DNA of 64,000 nucleotides from Gordonia sp. UBA7599. Lineage in GTDB: Bacteria; Actinomycetota; Actinomycetes; Mycobacteriales; Mycobacteriaceae. Shown piece by piece: positions 41,382 through 50,550 of this stretch (position 1 is its first letter; each line of letters opens with the position of its first letter). The DNA lies in NCBI GenBank assembly GCA_002477755.1, contig DLKD01000062.1, positions 1-64,000 on the forward strand. The letters run 5' to 3'. The translations under genes were made by a program, and so were the position numbers. The notes below the pieces were generated by a model that saw nothing but the letters and a program-made list of their open reading frames with translations, was not told the DNA's origin and made no database searches.

Positions 41382-42226
41382 AAGTACTCCAGCTGCGCCT
41401 TGACCGACATCCGTGCGGCCGGCCACAGCGTCTTGTCGACGTCGGAGTAGACGCGCCGCACGATCTTCATCGGCTTCGCGTCGCGGGGTGACACCCCCAT
41501 CTCGTCGAGCACGGCCCGGATCTGGTCGATCCGCTCCTCGCGGTGCTGCTTGTAGTAGCGGGCCACCGGCACCAGGTCGGGATGGTCGGGACCGTGGCCG
41601 GGCAACAGCGCCGTCGCCGATTCCATCGGGCCACTGCCCTCGACGATGAGCCGGTTCAGCGAATTGAGGTAGTCGCGCAGCCCACCGTCGCGCGGGTCGA
41701 GCACCGTGGTGCCCGAGCCCAGGATCGTGTCGCCGGTGATCATCGCGCGCTTGCCGTCGCACTCGACGAGGAAGCTCGTCGAATCGCCGGTGTGACCGGG
41801 CGTGTCCAGGACGGTGATGCGCAAACCGGCGGCTTTGATGACCTCGCGGTCTACGAGTGGCCGGGCGCCGCGACACAGCGAGGGCCGCTTGGCCCGGACC
41901 GGGGCACCGGTGCGCTTGTGCAGCGCGCCGATGGCCCCTATGTGGTCGTGGTGACGGTGGGTGATCAGCGTCAGCACGACGTGGCCGCCCGCTGCCACGA
42001 CCTTCTTGACGTGCTTCTTGTGCTTGCGCGGCCCCGGGTCGACGACCACACAGTCCGGGTGGCCGGGGGCGCGCAGAATCCACGTGTTGGTGCCGTCGAG
42101 CTCCATGATCCCCGGGTTCTCACAGAGGATCACCGACGCGAACGGTGTCACCTCCCGCAGTTCACCGTAGGCGGGATGGCTCAGCGGCCGTGCTGGCGCC
42201 ACACCGTCGGAATCGGTGCCGCTCAC
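41369..42226 (-). CDS. Metallo-beta-lactamase-fold hydrolase (Rv3677c-like, LACTB2-type)
   Basis: The protein has 285 residues. Zinc site LITHRHHDHIGAIGAL (His90, His92, Asp94, His95), upstream NTWILRAPGHPDCVVVDPGP, third His in DTPGHTGDST, and C-terminal LPGHGPDHPDLV. The helical C-terminus is like LACTB2/glyoxalase-II-type enzymes, some of which are RNases. The substrate is not known. It starts at 42226, overlapping the RidA stop by 4 nt. Rv3677c position. Confidence 0.85.
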   Translation of the reverse strand: MSGTDSDGVAPARPLSHPAYGELREVTPFASVILCENPGIMELDGTNTWILRAPGHPDCVVVDPGPRKHKKHVKKVVAAGGHVVLTLITHRHHDHIGAIGALHKRTGAPVRAKRPSLCRGARPLVDREVIKAAGLRITVLDTPGHTGDSTSFLVECDGKRAMITGDTILGSGTTVLDPRDGGLRDYLNSLNRLIVEGSGPMESATALLPGHGPDHPDLVPVARYYKQHREERIDQIRAVLDEMGVSPRDAKPMKIVRRVYSDVDKTLWPAARMSVKAQLEYLRSE

Positions 42227-42705
42227 GGCGAGACCTCGACGATCAGCTCGACCTCCACCGGTGCGCCGAGTGGCAGTTCGCTCACCCCCACCGCCGAGCG
42301 CGCATGCTTACCGGCGTCACCGAACACCTCGCCGAGGAGTTCCGACGCACCATTGACGACGGCCGGCTGCCCGGAGAACCCGTTGGCAGACGCCACGAAT
42401 CCGACGACCTTGACGACGCGGACGATCGAGTCGATTCCGACAAGGTCGTCGATCGCGGCAATCGCATTGAGGGCGGCCGTGCGCGCTGCCGCCTTCGCCT
42501 GCTCCGGCGTCACGATGCCCTCGGCACCTTCGGAGACCTTGCCCCGCAGCGCCAACTCACCGTCGACGATAGGCAGTTGCCCGGCGGTGTAGACGAGGTT
42601 GCCCGTCCGTACCGCCGGTTGGTAGGCGGCCAGCGGTGCGACGACCGGCGGGAGGCTCAGGCCCAGCTCCGCCAGGCGCGCCGACCAGGCTCCTTGCGCA
42701 GCCAC
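42223..42705 (-). CDS. ridA: RidA family protein (reactive enamine/imine deaminase)
   Basis: The protein has 160 residues, GTG start at 42705. RidA fold: LAAYQPAVRTGNLVYTAGQL, PIVDGELALRGKVSEGAEG, AARTAALNAIAAIDDLVGID, IVRVVKVVGFVASANGFSG and SAVGVSELPLGAPVEVELIV. The Arg105 equivalent (R in RSAVGVSELP is followed by the typical VxxLP) is kept. Members clear reactive 2-aminoacrylate from PLP enzymes. Starts 3 nt after the small upstream gene and overlaps the MBL gene start. Confidence 0.88.
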   Translation of the reverse strand: MAAQGAWSARLAELGLSLPPVVAPLAAYQPAVRTGNLVYTAGQLPIVDGELALRGKVSEGAEGIVTPEQAKAAARTAALNAIAAIDDLVGIDSIVRVVKVVGFVASANGFSGQPAVVNGASELLGEVFGDAGKHARSAVGVSELPLGAPVEVELIVEVSP

Positions 42706-42708
42706 CGC

Positions 42709-42888
42709 TTAGCCCTTCGCCCGCTTGAGGTAGGCGACGTGCTGCTCGCCGGTAGGGCCGGGCAGCACGCTGACGAGCTCCCACCCGTCGGCTCCCCACT
42801 GGTCGAGGATCTGCTTGGTGGCGTGGGTCAGAAGCGGCACGGTGACGTATTCCCACGCGGTGCGGGAAGCTGATGTGGACTCTGTCAT
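42709..42888 (-). CDS. Small DUF4177-like protein (Rv3678A-type), 59 aa
   Basis: The ATG at 42888 opens a frame reading MTESTSASRTAWEYVTVPLL, THATKQILDQWGADGWELVS, VLPGPTGEQHVAYLKRAKG. WEY.TVPLL and LDQWGADGWELVSV are the marks of DUF4177 proteins. It is first in an operon with ridA (3-nt gap) and the MBL gene and is divergent from the ArsA-like ATPases. Function is unknown; conservation at this place in mycobacteria supports it being real. Confidence 0.88.
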   Translation of the reverse strand: MTESTSASRTAWEYVTVPLLTHATKQILDQWGADGWELVSVLPGPTGEQHVAYLKRAKG

Positions 42889-42934
42889 GGAGTCCAGCGT
42901 ATCCGTCCGACACGACCTGGCTAGTCTTTACCTC

Positions 42935-43975
42935 GTGGTCACCAAATCCAATAGTGACGAGAGCGTCGCATCGCCCGACTCCTGGCCGACTTCCGCAAAA
43001 CGGGCTCGGCTCCACTTCATCTCCGGGAAGGGCGGGACGGGCAAAACGACCGTCGCGGGCGCCCTGGCTCTGGCACTGGCTCAGGAGGGCAAGCGCGTCC
43101 TCCTCGTCGAGTGCGAGGGCCGCCAGGGGATCGCGCAGCTCTTCGACCGTCCGCCCCTGCCCCCGACCGACGACCTGATCGCCACCGTCGAGGGCGGCGA
43201 GGTCTACGGGCTCGCGATCGATATCGAATACGCCCTGCTCGAGTACCTCGACATGTTCTACAACCTCGGCTTCGCCGGCCGGGCGATGAAGCGCATCGGC
43301 GCCATCGACTTCGTGACGACGGTTGCCCCCGGTCTGCGCGACGTCATCCTCACCGGCAAGATCAAGGAACGCGTCATCGCGGTGAACAAGGACGGCTCGC
43401 GCGTCTACGACGCGATCGTCGTCGACTCGCCGCCGACCGGGCGCATCGGGAACTTCCTCGACGTCACCCAGGCGATGGCCGACCTGACCAAGACCGGCCC
43501 GATCCGCAACCAGAGCGACGGCGTCACCCAGTTGCTGCGCTCCGCCGACACAGCCGTCCACCTGGTGACGCTGCTGGAGGCGATGCCCATCCAGGAGACC
43601 ATCGAGGCCGTCGAGGAGTTGCTCTCCAAGGACCTGCGCGTCGGAGTCATCTTCGTCAACCGCGTCGTGCCGGCACTGCTGCCCGACGAGGACATCGACG
43701 CGATCGCCGAGGGCAACATCGATGGCGCCCGGATCAAGTCGAATCTGGCCGGCGCCGGGCTCGATCTCGACCAGGAAGAGCTGACCGGTTTGCTGACCGA
43801 GACCATCGAGCACGCAGTCCGCTACCAGGCCCAGCAGGTCGCGTCCGGCCAGCTCGACACCGTCGAGACCAAGCAGGGCACGCCGGTGGCGACGCTGGAA
43901 CTGCCCAACCTCGAAGGGCGCGACAAGGCTTTCATGTACGAACTGGCGCAGGTACTGCGGAAGGAAGGCGTCTGA
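42935..43975 (+). CDS. ArsA/Get3-like ATPase, first subunit (Rv3679-like)
   Basis: The protein has 346 residues from the GTG at 42935; TAGTCT ends 7 nt before it, so a leaderless mRNA is likely. Deviant Walker [21 protein letters not shown] (28-47) with the signature Lys, switch I-like [18 protein letters not shown], and switch [19 protein letters not shown]. ArsA/Get3 ATPases hand off tail-anchored or metalloid cargo; in mycobacteria Rv3679/Rv3680 form a heteromeric anion-type ATPase linked to tolerance of glycerol- and nitrate-derived stress. Overlaps the next gene by one base (TGATG). Confidence 0.88.
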   Translation: MVTKSNSDESVASPDSWPTSAKRARLHFISGKGGTGKTTVAGALALALAQEGKRVLLVECEGRQGIAQLFDRPPLPPTDDLIATVEGGEVYGLAIDIEYALLEYLDMFYNLGFAGRAMKRIGAIDFVTTVAPGLRDVILTGKIKERVIAVNKDGSRVYDAIVVDSPPTGRIGNFLDVTQAMADLTKTGPIRNQSDGVTQLLRSADTAVHLVTLLEAMPIQETIEAVEELLSKDLRVGVIFVNRVVPALLPDEDIDAIAEGNIDGARIKSNLAGAGLDLDQEELTGLLTETIEHAVRYQAQQVASGQLDTVETKQGTPVATLELPNLEGRDKAFMYELAQVLRKEGV

Positions 43976-45093
43976 TGACCGCCGTGCTGAAGATGGGGCA
44001 GATCATCCTCTCCCCGAAGACCAAGGTCATCATTTGTTGCGGCGCCGGTGGCGTCGGCAAGACGACAACCGCAGCCGCCATGGCCCTCTACGCGGCCGAG
44101 CACGGCCGGACCGTCGCCGTCTTGACAATCGACCCGGCCAAACGGCTGGCACAGTCGCTCGGAGTGAACTCGTTGACCAACGAGCCGCAGCCGGTGCCAC
44201 TTTTCGACGCCGACGGCAACGCGATCACCGACGCCGGAACGCTCGACGCGATGATGCTCGACATGCGCCGGACCTTCGACGACATGGTGATCGAGCACTC
44301 CACCCCCGAGCGCGCCGAGGCGATCATGGCGAACGCCTTCTACCAGACCGTGGCCTCGTCGTTCTCCGGGACGCAGGAGTACATGGCAATGGAGAAGCTG
44401 GGCAAGCTCCTCGAGGAGGACCGCTGGGACCTCATCGTCGTGGACACCCCGCCGTCGCGCAATGCGTTGGACTTCCTCGACGCGCCCAAGCGCCTCAGCT
44501 CGTTCCTCTCCGGGCGCCTGAGCAAGGTGCTGATCGGCGGCGGCCGCGGTGTCGGCCGCGTCGTCACCGGCGCGGTGGGCTTGGCGATGAAGGGCGTCTC
44601 CACCATCGTCGGCGGTGACACACTGCGCGACGTGGCGACGTTCGTCCAGTCACTGGATTCGATGTTCGGTGGATTCCAGGAGCGCGCCGAGCGCACCTAT
44701 TCGCTGCTGAACCAGCCGGGCACGCAGTTCGCCGTCGTCGCCGCGCCGGAGCCCGACGCGCTGCGCGAGGCGACGTTCTTCGTCGACCGCCTGTCGACCG
44801 AGCAGATGCCACTTGCCGGACTCATCGTCAATCGCACGCATCCGAATCTGACGTCGATCTCTGAGGCGACGGCACTGACCACCGTGGACAAGGTCGACGA
44901 TGAGCTGACGAAGGGCGTCCTGGAGATGCACGCACTGCGTGCGGGTACGGCGCGGCGGGAGCTGGACTTGCTGGGTCGGTTCACGACGGTGCACCCGAAC
45001 GTTCCGCTCGTCGGTGTGCCGGCGCTGCCGTTCGAGGTCGCCGACGCGAAGGCGCTGCGCGTGGTGGCCGAGCAGATCGTCGTCCGCGGCTGA
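43975..45093 (+). CDS. ArsA/Get3-like ATPase, second subunit (Rv3680-like)
   Basis: The protein has 372 residues. P-loop [20 protein letters not shown] (19-38), switch [15 protein letters not shown], and switch [23 protein letters not shown] hydrophobic, glycine-rich stretch ([20 protein letters not shown]) at the middle may bind cargo. It pairs with the preceding subunit. The C-terminal part ([40 protein letters not shown]) is typical of the family. Ends 10 nt before a strong terminator. Confidence 0.88.
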   Translation: MTAVLKMGQIILSPKTKVIICCGAGGVGKTTTAAAMALYAAEHGRTVAVLTIDPAKRLAQSLGVNSLTNEPQPVPLFDADGNAITDAGTLDAMMLDMRRTFDDMVIEHSTPERAEAIMANAFYQTVASSFSGTQEYMAMEKLGKLLEEDRWDLIVVDTPPSRNALDFLDAPKRLSSFLSGRLSKVLIGGGRGVGRVVTGAVGLAMKGVSTIVGGDTLRDVATFVQSLDSMFGGFQERAERTYSLLNQPGTQFAVVAAPEPDALREATFFVDRLSTEQMPLAGLIVNRTHPNLTSISEATALTTVDKVDDELTKGVLEMHALRAGTARRELDLLGRFTTVHPNVPLVGVPALPFEVADAKALRVVAEQIVVRG

Positions 45094-45103
45094 CAGTCAC
45101 ATC

Positions 45104-45148
45104 AAGGCGGTCGATCGTTACCTCGTGGAGGTAATGATCGACCGCCTT
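45104..45148. terminator. Strong bidirectional terminator between the ArsA pair and whiB4
   Basis: aaggcggtcgatc, a mismatch, ttacctc, loop gtg, gaggtaa, a mismatch, gatcgaccgcctt: about 20 bp of stem, starting 10 nt after one stop and ending 20 nt before the other. Flanking A/T bases give a T-containing tail on either strand. Confidence 0.85.
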
Positions 45149-45168
45149 AATGCATGTCGCGCGCGGTA

Positions 45169-45486
45169 CTAGCCGACGTCGGCGCGATGGCGGCGCCGCT
45201 GGGCTTCGAAGAAGGAGGCCCAGGAGGTGACCTCGGGGTGCTGGCGCAGGAGGGCGCGGCGCTGGCGCTCGGTCATACCGCCCCACACACCGAACTCCAC
45301 ACGGTTGTCGAGGGCATCGGCGCCGCATTCGAGCTGGACCGGGCAGTGCCTACAGATCGTCGCGGCTTTTCGCTGAGCCGCCCCGCGGACGAACAATTGG
45401 TCCGGGTCTTCACCTCGACACTTGGCCTGCGCAACCCATGCCTGTCGCGCTTCGGATTCCCCTGTGGTCAGTGTCGTTGGCGTCAT
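45169..45486 (-). CDS. whiB4: WhiB4-type iron-sulfur redox regulator
   Basis: The protein has 105 residues from the ATG at 45486. Four cluster Cys at 23, 45, 48 and 54 (AKCRGEDP; ICRHCPVQLEC, C-x2-C-x5-C), then the WhiB turn FGVWGGMTERQRRAL and a basic C-terminus (FFEAQRRRHRADVG). WhiB4 is an oxygen- and NO-sensitive DNA-binding protein that controls antioxidant genes in mycobacteria. Orthologous to Rv3681c. A CRP-like box lies 70-85 nt upstream. Confidence 0.93.
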   Translation of the reverse strand: MTPTTLTTGESEARQAWVAQAKCRGEDPDQLFVRGAAQRKAATICRHCPVQLECGADALDNRVEFGVWGGMTERQRRALLRQHPEVTSWASFFEAQRRRHRADVG

Positions 45487-45790
45487 TACCAAATCCCTGT
45501 CTACCTCGAAGACCAATTCACCTACCGCGTTGGCTATGCCACTGCTGGCACAGACTGTTGTGTAGGTCACACCCGCCGTCAAATCTATGTATGCGGCAGC
45601 TGAGAAAGCAAGACCTGGTCGGAAAAAATGGGACATTCGTGCTAACCAGCAGCAAGCACTGCTGGTCGCGACCTTAAAGAGGCCGCAAACGATAGTCACG
45701 AAACGGTCACGGTCGCTTCTCACAGTTCCGTACGCGCCCGCCGGGACGCAGCTTCGGACTTCTCAGGCGCCACCCCGTATCCTGTGACGT
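45487..45790. other. 304-bp intergenic region between whiB4 and ponA2
   Basis: Divergent promoter region. On the minus strand a TTGACG box and a CRP-like sequence precede whiB4; on the plus strand TATCCT lies 7 nt before the ponA2 GTG. A run of A (about 45623) sits between. No coding signal. Confidence 0.6.
45556..45571 (-). promoter_or_regulatory. CRP-like box upstream of whiB4
   Basis: The minus strand reads TGTGACCTACACAACA: the left half TGTGA is perfect, the right half has two mismatches to TCACA. Position -85 to -70 from the start codon is suitable for regulation. Weaker than the Ms1 site. Confidence 0.35.
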
Positions 45791-48268
45791 GTGCCTCTCA
45801 AAACCACTGCCTCGATGACAGCGGAGAACAAGAGCAGTCTCGGCAAGCTCGTCGGTGCGATGTTCGTCGCCGGCCTTCTCGTCGCCGGTTTGCTGTTCCC
45901 CGTCGCCAGCGGGCTCGGCGTCGCGTCGAACCGCGCGGCGGCAGCGGTGGAGAACGTCTCGTCGGAGTTGTTGAACGGAACCGTCCCAGAGGTCACGACG
46001 ATGACCGACGTGACCGGACGGCCGATCGCACTGCTCTACGACCAGTACCGCTACCAAGTCGGGTTCAACGACATCGCACCGGACATGGTGCGCGCCATCG
46101 TGTCGATCGAGGATCGGCGCTTCTTCGATCACGACGGCGTCGACTGGAAGGGCACCATTCGCGCAGCCTTGAAGAACTCGTCGTCGGGCGAGGTCCAACA
46201 GGGTGCATCGACGCTGGACCAGCAGTACATCAAGAACTACCAGCTGTTCGTGCTGTCGCGGACCGAGGCCGAGAAGCAGGCCGCCACCGAGACCACCCCT
46301 GCGCGCAAGCTGCGCGAGGTCCGCATGGCGTTGACCCTGGAGCAGACGCTGGCCGATCAGGCCAAGCGCGAACAGGGCCTGGGCCCGGCAGAGGCCAAGC
46401 AAGAGGCCAAGAAGCAGATCATCACGCGCTACCTCAACACCGTCCCGTTCGGTAACAACGCCTTCGGTGTCGAGGCAGCCTCGCTGACCTACTTCGGTGT
46501 CCCGGCCAGCAAGCTCCGAGTCGAGCAGGCGGCCATGCTCGCCGGCATGGTGCAGTCGAGCTCGGCTCTGAACCCGTACACCAATCCCGAGGGTGCGACG
46601 GAGCGGCGCAACCTCGTTCTCGACCAGATGATCGCCAACTTCCCCGATCGTCGCGACGAGTTGGAAGCCGCCAAGAAGCTTCCCCTGGGGACCCTGCCGC
46701 AACCCCGAATCGCCCAGCAGGGCTGCATCTCCGCCAAGAGCGCAGGATTCCTGTGCGACTACGCGTTGAAGTTCCTCGCCGAGAACGGCTTGTCCCGCAA
46801 CACCGTGCTGCGCGGCGGCTACATCATCCGCACCACTCTCGACCCCGAAGTCCAGCGATCCACCGTCGCTGCGCTACAGGCTTACGCGGCCCCGCAAGCC
46901 GACGGCGTCGCCCAGGTGTCCAGCGTGATCCGTCCCGGGCGCAACTCGCACGCGATCGTCGCGATGGGGTCGTCGCGCAATTACGGCTTGCGCCTCAAAG
47001 CCGGCGAGACCGTCCAACCGCAGCCGTTCTCCCTCATCGGCGACGGTGCCGGCTCGGTGTTCAAGGTTTTCACCACGGCGGCCGCGCTTGAGAAGGGGCT
47101 GGGCACCAACGCGATGATCCCGGTGCCGGCCACGCTGCAGGTCACCGGCATGGGTAACAGCGGTGGGGTCAACGGTTGCCCACCGATGTACTACTGCGTG
47201 AAGAACGACGGCAAGTACCCGGCGATGATGTCGCTGACCAATGCGCTCGCGCAGTCGCCGAACACCGCGTTCGTGAAGCTGCTGCAGCGCACCGGCGTGA
47301 AGCCCACCGTCGACATGGCCGTGCGCCTCGGTCTGCGCAGCTACACAATCCCCGGTTCCTCCGGATTCGGCGACAAGTCGATCGCGACGTACGTCAAGGA
47401 GGGCAACCTCGGCTCGTTCACCCTCGGCCCGTTCCCGGTGAACGGGCTCGAACTGTCCAACGTCGCCGCCACCCTCGCCTCGGGCGGCGTGTGGTGCCCG
47501 CCCAATCCCATCGCGTCGATCACGAAGATCAAGCGCGACCGCTACGGCAACGTCATCATCGGCCCCGACGGGAAGCCCGCTCAGGCCCCGGTCCCGGTCG
47601 CGGTGCCCAAGTGCGAGCAGGTCGTCGACCGCGGTCTGGCCAACGCGATGGCCCATCTGCTGAGCAAGGACGATGTCGGTGCCGGTACCGCCGCCGCAGC
47701 GGCCCGTGGAGCGGGTTGGAGCCTGCCCCTGTCGAGCAAGACCGGAACCACCGAGGCGCACCGCTCGTCGGCCTTCCTCGGATACACCAACAACCTGGCC
47801 GCCGCGGTCTACGCGTACAACGACGGCCCGCTGCCGTCGGAACTCTGCTCGGGTCCGCTGCGCCAGTGCGGTTACGGCAACCTCTACGGCGGGAGCGAGC
47901 CGGCACGGACCTGGTTCGCCGCGATCGGCCCGGTCGCCGGGAACTTCGGGCCGACGTTCCTCCCTCCCAACCCACCGGAGTACGTCGGCGGCACCCCGCG
48001 CGGACGCGTCCCGAACGTGACAGGTCTGCAGGCCAGTGAGGCGACTGCACGCCTGCAGCGCGCCGGGTTCAAAGTGACGCAGCTGTCTGCGGCGAGTTCG
48101 CGCCCCCAGGGGTCGGTGGTGTTCACCGCGCCGTCGGACTCGGCGATGCCGGGCAGCACGATCACGATCTATGTGAGCGACGGGCGGCGCAGCGGCAGTT
48201 CCGGACCGACCGAGACCACGGTCGAGGTCCCCGGCGTCGGCCCCGTCATCATTCAGATCCCCGGCTGA
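45791..48268 (+). CDS. ponA2: Class A penicillin-binding protein PonA2 (bifunctional, PASTA)
   Basis: The protein has 825 residues, GTG start 7 nt after TATCCT (probably leaderless). TM at 18-42. Glycosyltransferase GT51: IVSIEDRRFFDHDGVDWKGT with catalytic Glu107, QGASTLDQQYIKN, and YLNTVPFGNNAFGVEAAS. Transpeptidase: Ser422-x-x-Lys425 in GAGSVFKVFTTAAALEKG, Ser489-x-Asn491 in AQSPNTAFVKL, and Lys650-Thr-Gly in LSSKTGTTEAH. One PASTA domain (VPNVTGLQASEATARLQRAG) and a Thr/Val-rich tail end the protein. It polymerises and crosslinks peptidoglycan. Rv3682 position. Confidence 0.95.
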   Translation: MPLKTTASMTAENKSSLGKLVGAMFVAGLLVAGLLFPVASGLGVASNRAAAAVENVSSELLNGTVPEVTTMTDVTGRPIALLYDQYRYQVGFNDIAPDMVRAIVSIEDRRFFDHDGVDWKGTIRAALKNSSSGEVQQGASTLDQQYIKNYQLFVLSRTEAEKQAATETTPARKLREVRMALTLEQTLADQAKREQGLGPAEAKQEAKKQIITRYLNTVPFGNNAFGVEAASLTYFGVPASKLRVEQAAMLAGMVQSSSALNPYTNPEGATERRNLVLDQMIANFPDRRDELEAAKKLPLGTLPQPRIAQQGCISAKSAGFLCDYALKFLAENGLSRNTVLRGGYIIRTTLDPEVQRSTVAALQAYAAPQADGVAQVSSVIRPGRNSHAIVAMGSSRNYGLRLKAGETVQPQPFSLIGDGAGSVFKVFTTAAALEKGLGTNAMIPVPATLQVTGMGNSGGVNGCPPMYYCVKNDGKYPAMMSLTNALAQSPNTAFVKLLQRTGVKPTVDMAVRLGLRSYTIPGSSGFGDKSIATYVKEGNLGSFTLGPFPVNGLELSNVAATLASGGVWCPPNPIASITKIKRDRYGNVIIGPDGKPAQAPVPVAVPKCEQVVDRGLANAMAHLLSKDDVGAGTAAAAARGAGWSLPLSSKTGTTEAHRSSAFLGYTNNLAAAVYAYNDGPLPSELCSGPLRQCGYGNLYGGSEPARTWFAAIGPVAGNFGPTFLPPNPPEYVGGTPRGRVPNVTGLQASEATARLQRAGFKVTQLSAASSRPQGSVVFTAPSDSAMPGSTITIYVSDGRRSGSSGPTETTVEVPGVGPVIIQIPG

Positions 48269-48286
48269 GTTCTCGACACACTCCTG

Positions 48287-48329
48287 GGTCTCGATACGCC
48301 CGCCCGTCCTTCGTCGCGGGCACTCGACC
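48287..48329. repeat. Candidate dispersed intergenic repeat (ggtctcgatacg...cactcgacc)
   Basis: ggtctcgatacgcccgc and gcgggcactcgacc form an imperfect inverted repeat after ponA2. Very similar palindromic sequences (GTCTCGATACG...CTACTCGACC) are scattered in intergenic regions of Gordonia, Nocardioides and relatives. Only one copy is seen here, so its repeat nature is from general knowledge. Confidence 0.45.
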
Positions 48330-48387
48330 GCCGTCGTGAATTCCCGCCGATCGTGCGATGGGCGCCGCGCGGCGTATCCTTGACCGC

Positions 48388-49371
48388 ATGTCTGATCGCA
48401 GTTTCGGCCGCCTGAGTTCCCTGGTAGCCACCCCCGCCGGTCGCGCAATCGCGGCGACCGTCGGGGCGGGAGCCGCCGGGTTGTTCTATGCGACGGTGAT
48501 CGAGCGCAACGCTTTTGCCCTGCGCCACGTCACGATGCCGGTGCTTGAGCCAGGCTCGACGCCACTTCGCGTCCTGCACATCAGCGACCTGCACATGATG
48601 CCCAACCAGTATCTCAAGCAGGCCTGGGTCTCCGAGCTCGCCGCGCTCGAGCCGGACCTGGTGGTCAATACCGGCGACAACCTCGCCCACCCGAAGGCCC
48701 TGCCAGCGGTGATCCAGTCCCTCGACGGCCTGCTCGCGCACCCGGGGCTGTTCGTCTTCGGCTCCAACGACTACTTCGGTCCGACGCCGAAGAACCCGCT
48801 GAAGTACTTCGACACCGACCACGAGCGCCAGCACGGCGAACCCCTGCCCTGGCGGGACCTCCGCGCGGCATTCATCGAGCGCGGCTGGCTCGACGCGACC
48901 CACCGCACGCACGAGATCGAGGTGGCGGGCACCCGGATCGTGGCCTCGGGCGTCGACGACCCGCATCTGGACCGTGATCGCTATGACACGATCGCCGGTC
49001 GGCCCAATCCGCTCGCACAACTGCGCCTGGGTCTGACCCACTCCCCTGAGCCGCGTGTTCTGGACCGCTTCGCCGACGACGGTTACGACCTTGTGATGGC
49101 CGGGCACACCCACGGCGGCCAGCTCTGCCTGCCATTCTTCGGCGCGATCGTGACCAACTGCGAACTCGACCGCTCCCGCGTGAAGGGGCCGTCGGTTTGG
49201 GGCAACCACATGAAGCTGCACGTCAGTGCGGGCCTGGGCACCTCGCCGTATGCGCCGGCACGGTTCGCCTGCCGACCCGAGGCCACCCTGCTGACGCTGA
49301 CACCGGTGTCACACGGCGACGCAGAGTTCGACGTCGAGTCGCTGCCCTCACTGGTCGAGGACCATTCCTGA
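48388..49371 (+). CDS. Calcineurin-like metallophosphoesterase (Rv3683-like)
   Basis: The protein has 327 residues from the ATG at 48388, 7 nt after TATCCT. One N-terminal TM or signal anchor (AIAATVGAGAAGLFYATVIE). Metal motifs in order: LRVLHISDLHMMPN (D-x-H), PDLVVNTGDNLAHP (GD), LFVFGSNDYFG (GNxD variant GSND), and LVMAGHTHGGQLCLPFFG (GHTH). It is a membrane-facing phosphoesterase, perhaps acting on lipids (UDP-diacylglucosamine- or YkuE-like). Ends 6 nt from the convergent lipase gene. Confidence 0.9.
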   Translation: MSDRSFGRLSSLVATPAGRAIAATVGAGAAGLFYATVIERNAFALRHVTMPVLEPGSTPLRVLHISDLHMMPNQYLKQAWVSELAALEPDLVVNTGDNLAHPKALPAVIQSLDGLLAHPGLFVFGSNDYFGPTPKNPLKYFDTDHERQHGEPLPWRDLRAAFIERGWLDATHRTHEIEVAGTRIVASGVDDPHLDRDRYDTIAGRPNPLAQLRLGLTHSPEPRVLDRFADDGYDLVMAGHTHGGQLCLPFFGAIVTNCELDRSRVKGPSVWGNHMKLHVSAGLGTSPYAPARFACRPEATLLTLTPVSHGDAEFDVESLPSLVEDHS

Positions 49372-49377
49372 CACCTG

Positions 49378-50550
49378 TTACCAGCGGGAAAGCCAGTCGG
49401 CCACCTCAGCGGCGGTCACCGGGTCGCGCGGCACCTGCGAGTGCCCGCCCGGGTGCACGGCCACGTCAACACGACTACCCCGTGCACGGTAGGTCTCAAC
49501 GAGGTCGTTGATGAACGGCGCCGGGGCCACGATGTCCACGGCACCCGAATCGATCCGGATCGGAAGACTCGTCGGCAGTCTCAGGTGCACGACGTCGTTG
49601 TGGTCGACGATCGTCGCGAGGTGCTGCTGCGCCCGCGCACCACGGGCCCCCAGAAGGTCAGCAGGTGCCAGCGCGCCGAATGCGCGAGGGCCGGCCAGTT
49701 CTCGGTAGCACACCTTCTCGACCAGTGGCATCAGTGCCGTCGCGGCGGGGCTCAGGCCGCCTCCGTAGGTGACCAGGTCGGCGAACGCGGGATCGACGGT
49801 TGAGGCACCGGAGATCAGCAGTGCCGCCAGCGCGACGAGCTCGCCAGTCGGCGATCCGGCGCGCACCGGCACCCGCGCGACGACGTGCACGATGTCGCCC
49901 AGACGGGTCGGCGGGGTGACCGCGGCGACTGCTTTCAGCTGAAGCGCACCCCATTCGGCGCGCGGCGCAGCGGCCGCGAACAGCGACGCGACGGCCCCCT
50001 CGGAGTGACCGGAGACGACCACTCGGCGGCCGACCCGAGGCTCGGCAGCGGCCACCGCGCGCGCCGCGTCGATCACCGCGCGCGCCAGCGACTTCCCGAT
50101 GAGGTACGGGTGCGGGCCGGGACTTCCGATCCCCTCGTAGTCGGGCCGCACTACCGCGAACCCCTTGCCGAGCAGGTCCGTCGCGATGCGATCGCCCGAC
50201 GTCATGTAGGCCAGCGACGGGCTGGCTTTCGTTGCGCGCGACGGGGCGCATGCGTCGGCCCCGCCGGTGGTCATGTGGTTCCACACGGCCAGCGGCCAGC
50301 CGCCCTTGGGGACCGGTCCCTTCGGCAACAGGAGCGAACCCGTCAGCATGACCGGTTTCCCGACGACCGAGGTCGAGCGGTAGCGCACCGTGAACGCCTG
50401 GCCGGCCGCCGTCAATGCGACAACGGGGTTGCTCACCGGGGTGAGTACCGCCGGTTCCGCCGATGCGGTGCCCGTTCCGGCGCCGACGACGCCAGCACCG
50501 GCGACGGCGAGCGCCGTCGCCGCCACCAGCCCGACGAGGCGCCTCATCAT
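49378..50550 (-). CDS. Exported secretory-lipase-family hydrolase
   Basis: The protein has 390 residues. Signal peptide RRLVGLVAATALAVAGAGVV, then GAGTGTASAEP with an AxA site near 31. Oxyanion and strand features: PVMLTGSLLLPKGPVPKGG, PLAVWNHMTTGGADACAPS. Elbow RVVVSGHSEGAVASLFAAAA (Ser in GHSEG); late Asp in IRIDSGAVDIVAPAP and His in AVHPGGHSQVPRD. Likely an ester/lipid hydrolase outside the cell. Starts at 50550, overlapping the M28 peptidase stop by 4 nt. Confidence 0.82.
   Translation of the reverse strand: MMRRLVGLVAATALAVAGAGVVGAGTGTASAEPAVLTPVSNPVVALTAAGQAFTVRYRSTSVVGKPVMLTGSLLLPKGPVPKGGWPLAVWNHMTTGGADACAPSRATKASPSLAYMTSGDRIATDLLGKGFAVVRPDYEGIGSPGPHPYLIGKSLARAVIDAARAVAAAEPRVGRRVVVSGHSEGAVASLFAAAAPRAEWGALQLKAVAAVTPPTRLGDIVHVVARVPVRAGSPTGELVALAALLISGASTVDPAFADLVTYGGGLSPAATALMPLVEKVCYRELAGPRAFGALAPADLLGARGARAQQHLATIVDHNDVVHLRLPTSLPIRIDSGAVDIVAPAPFINDLVETYRARGSRVDVAVHPGGHSQVPRDPVTAAEVADWLSRW

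Noticed and set aside
43111..45093. Long plus-strand frame over both ArsA-like genes
   Set aside because: The first part is an out-of-frame Arg-rich reading of the first ATPase; only the part from 43975 is real.
46874..48448. Long minus-strand open frame opposite ponA2
   Set aside because: It is antisense to a well-supported class A PBP; Arg/Gly/His-rich with no motifs.
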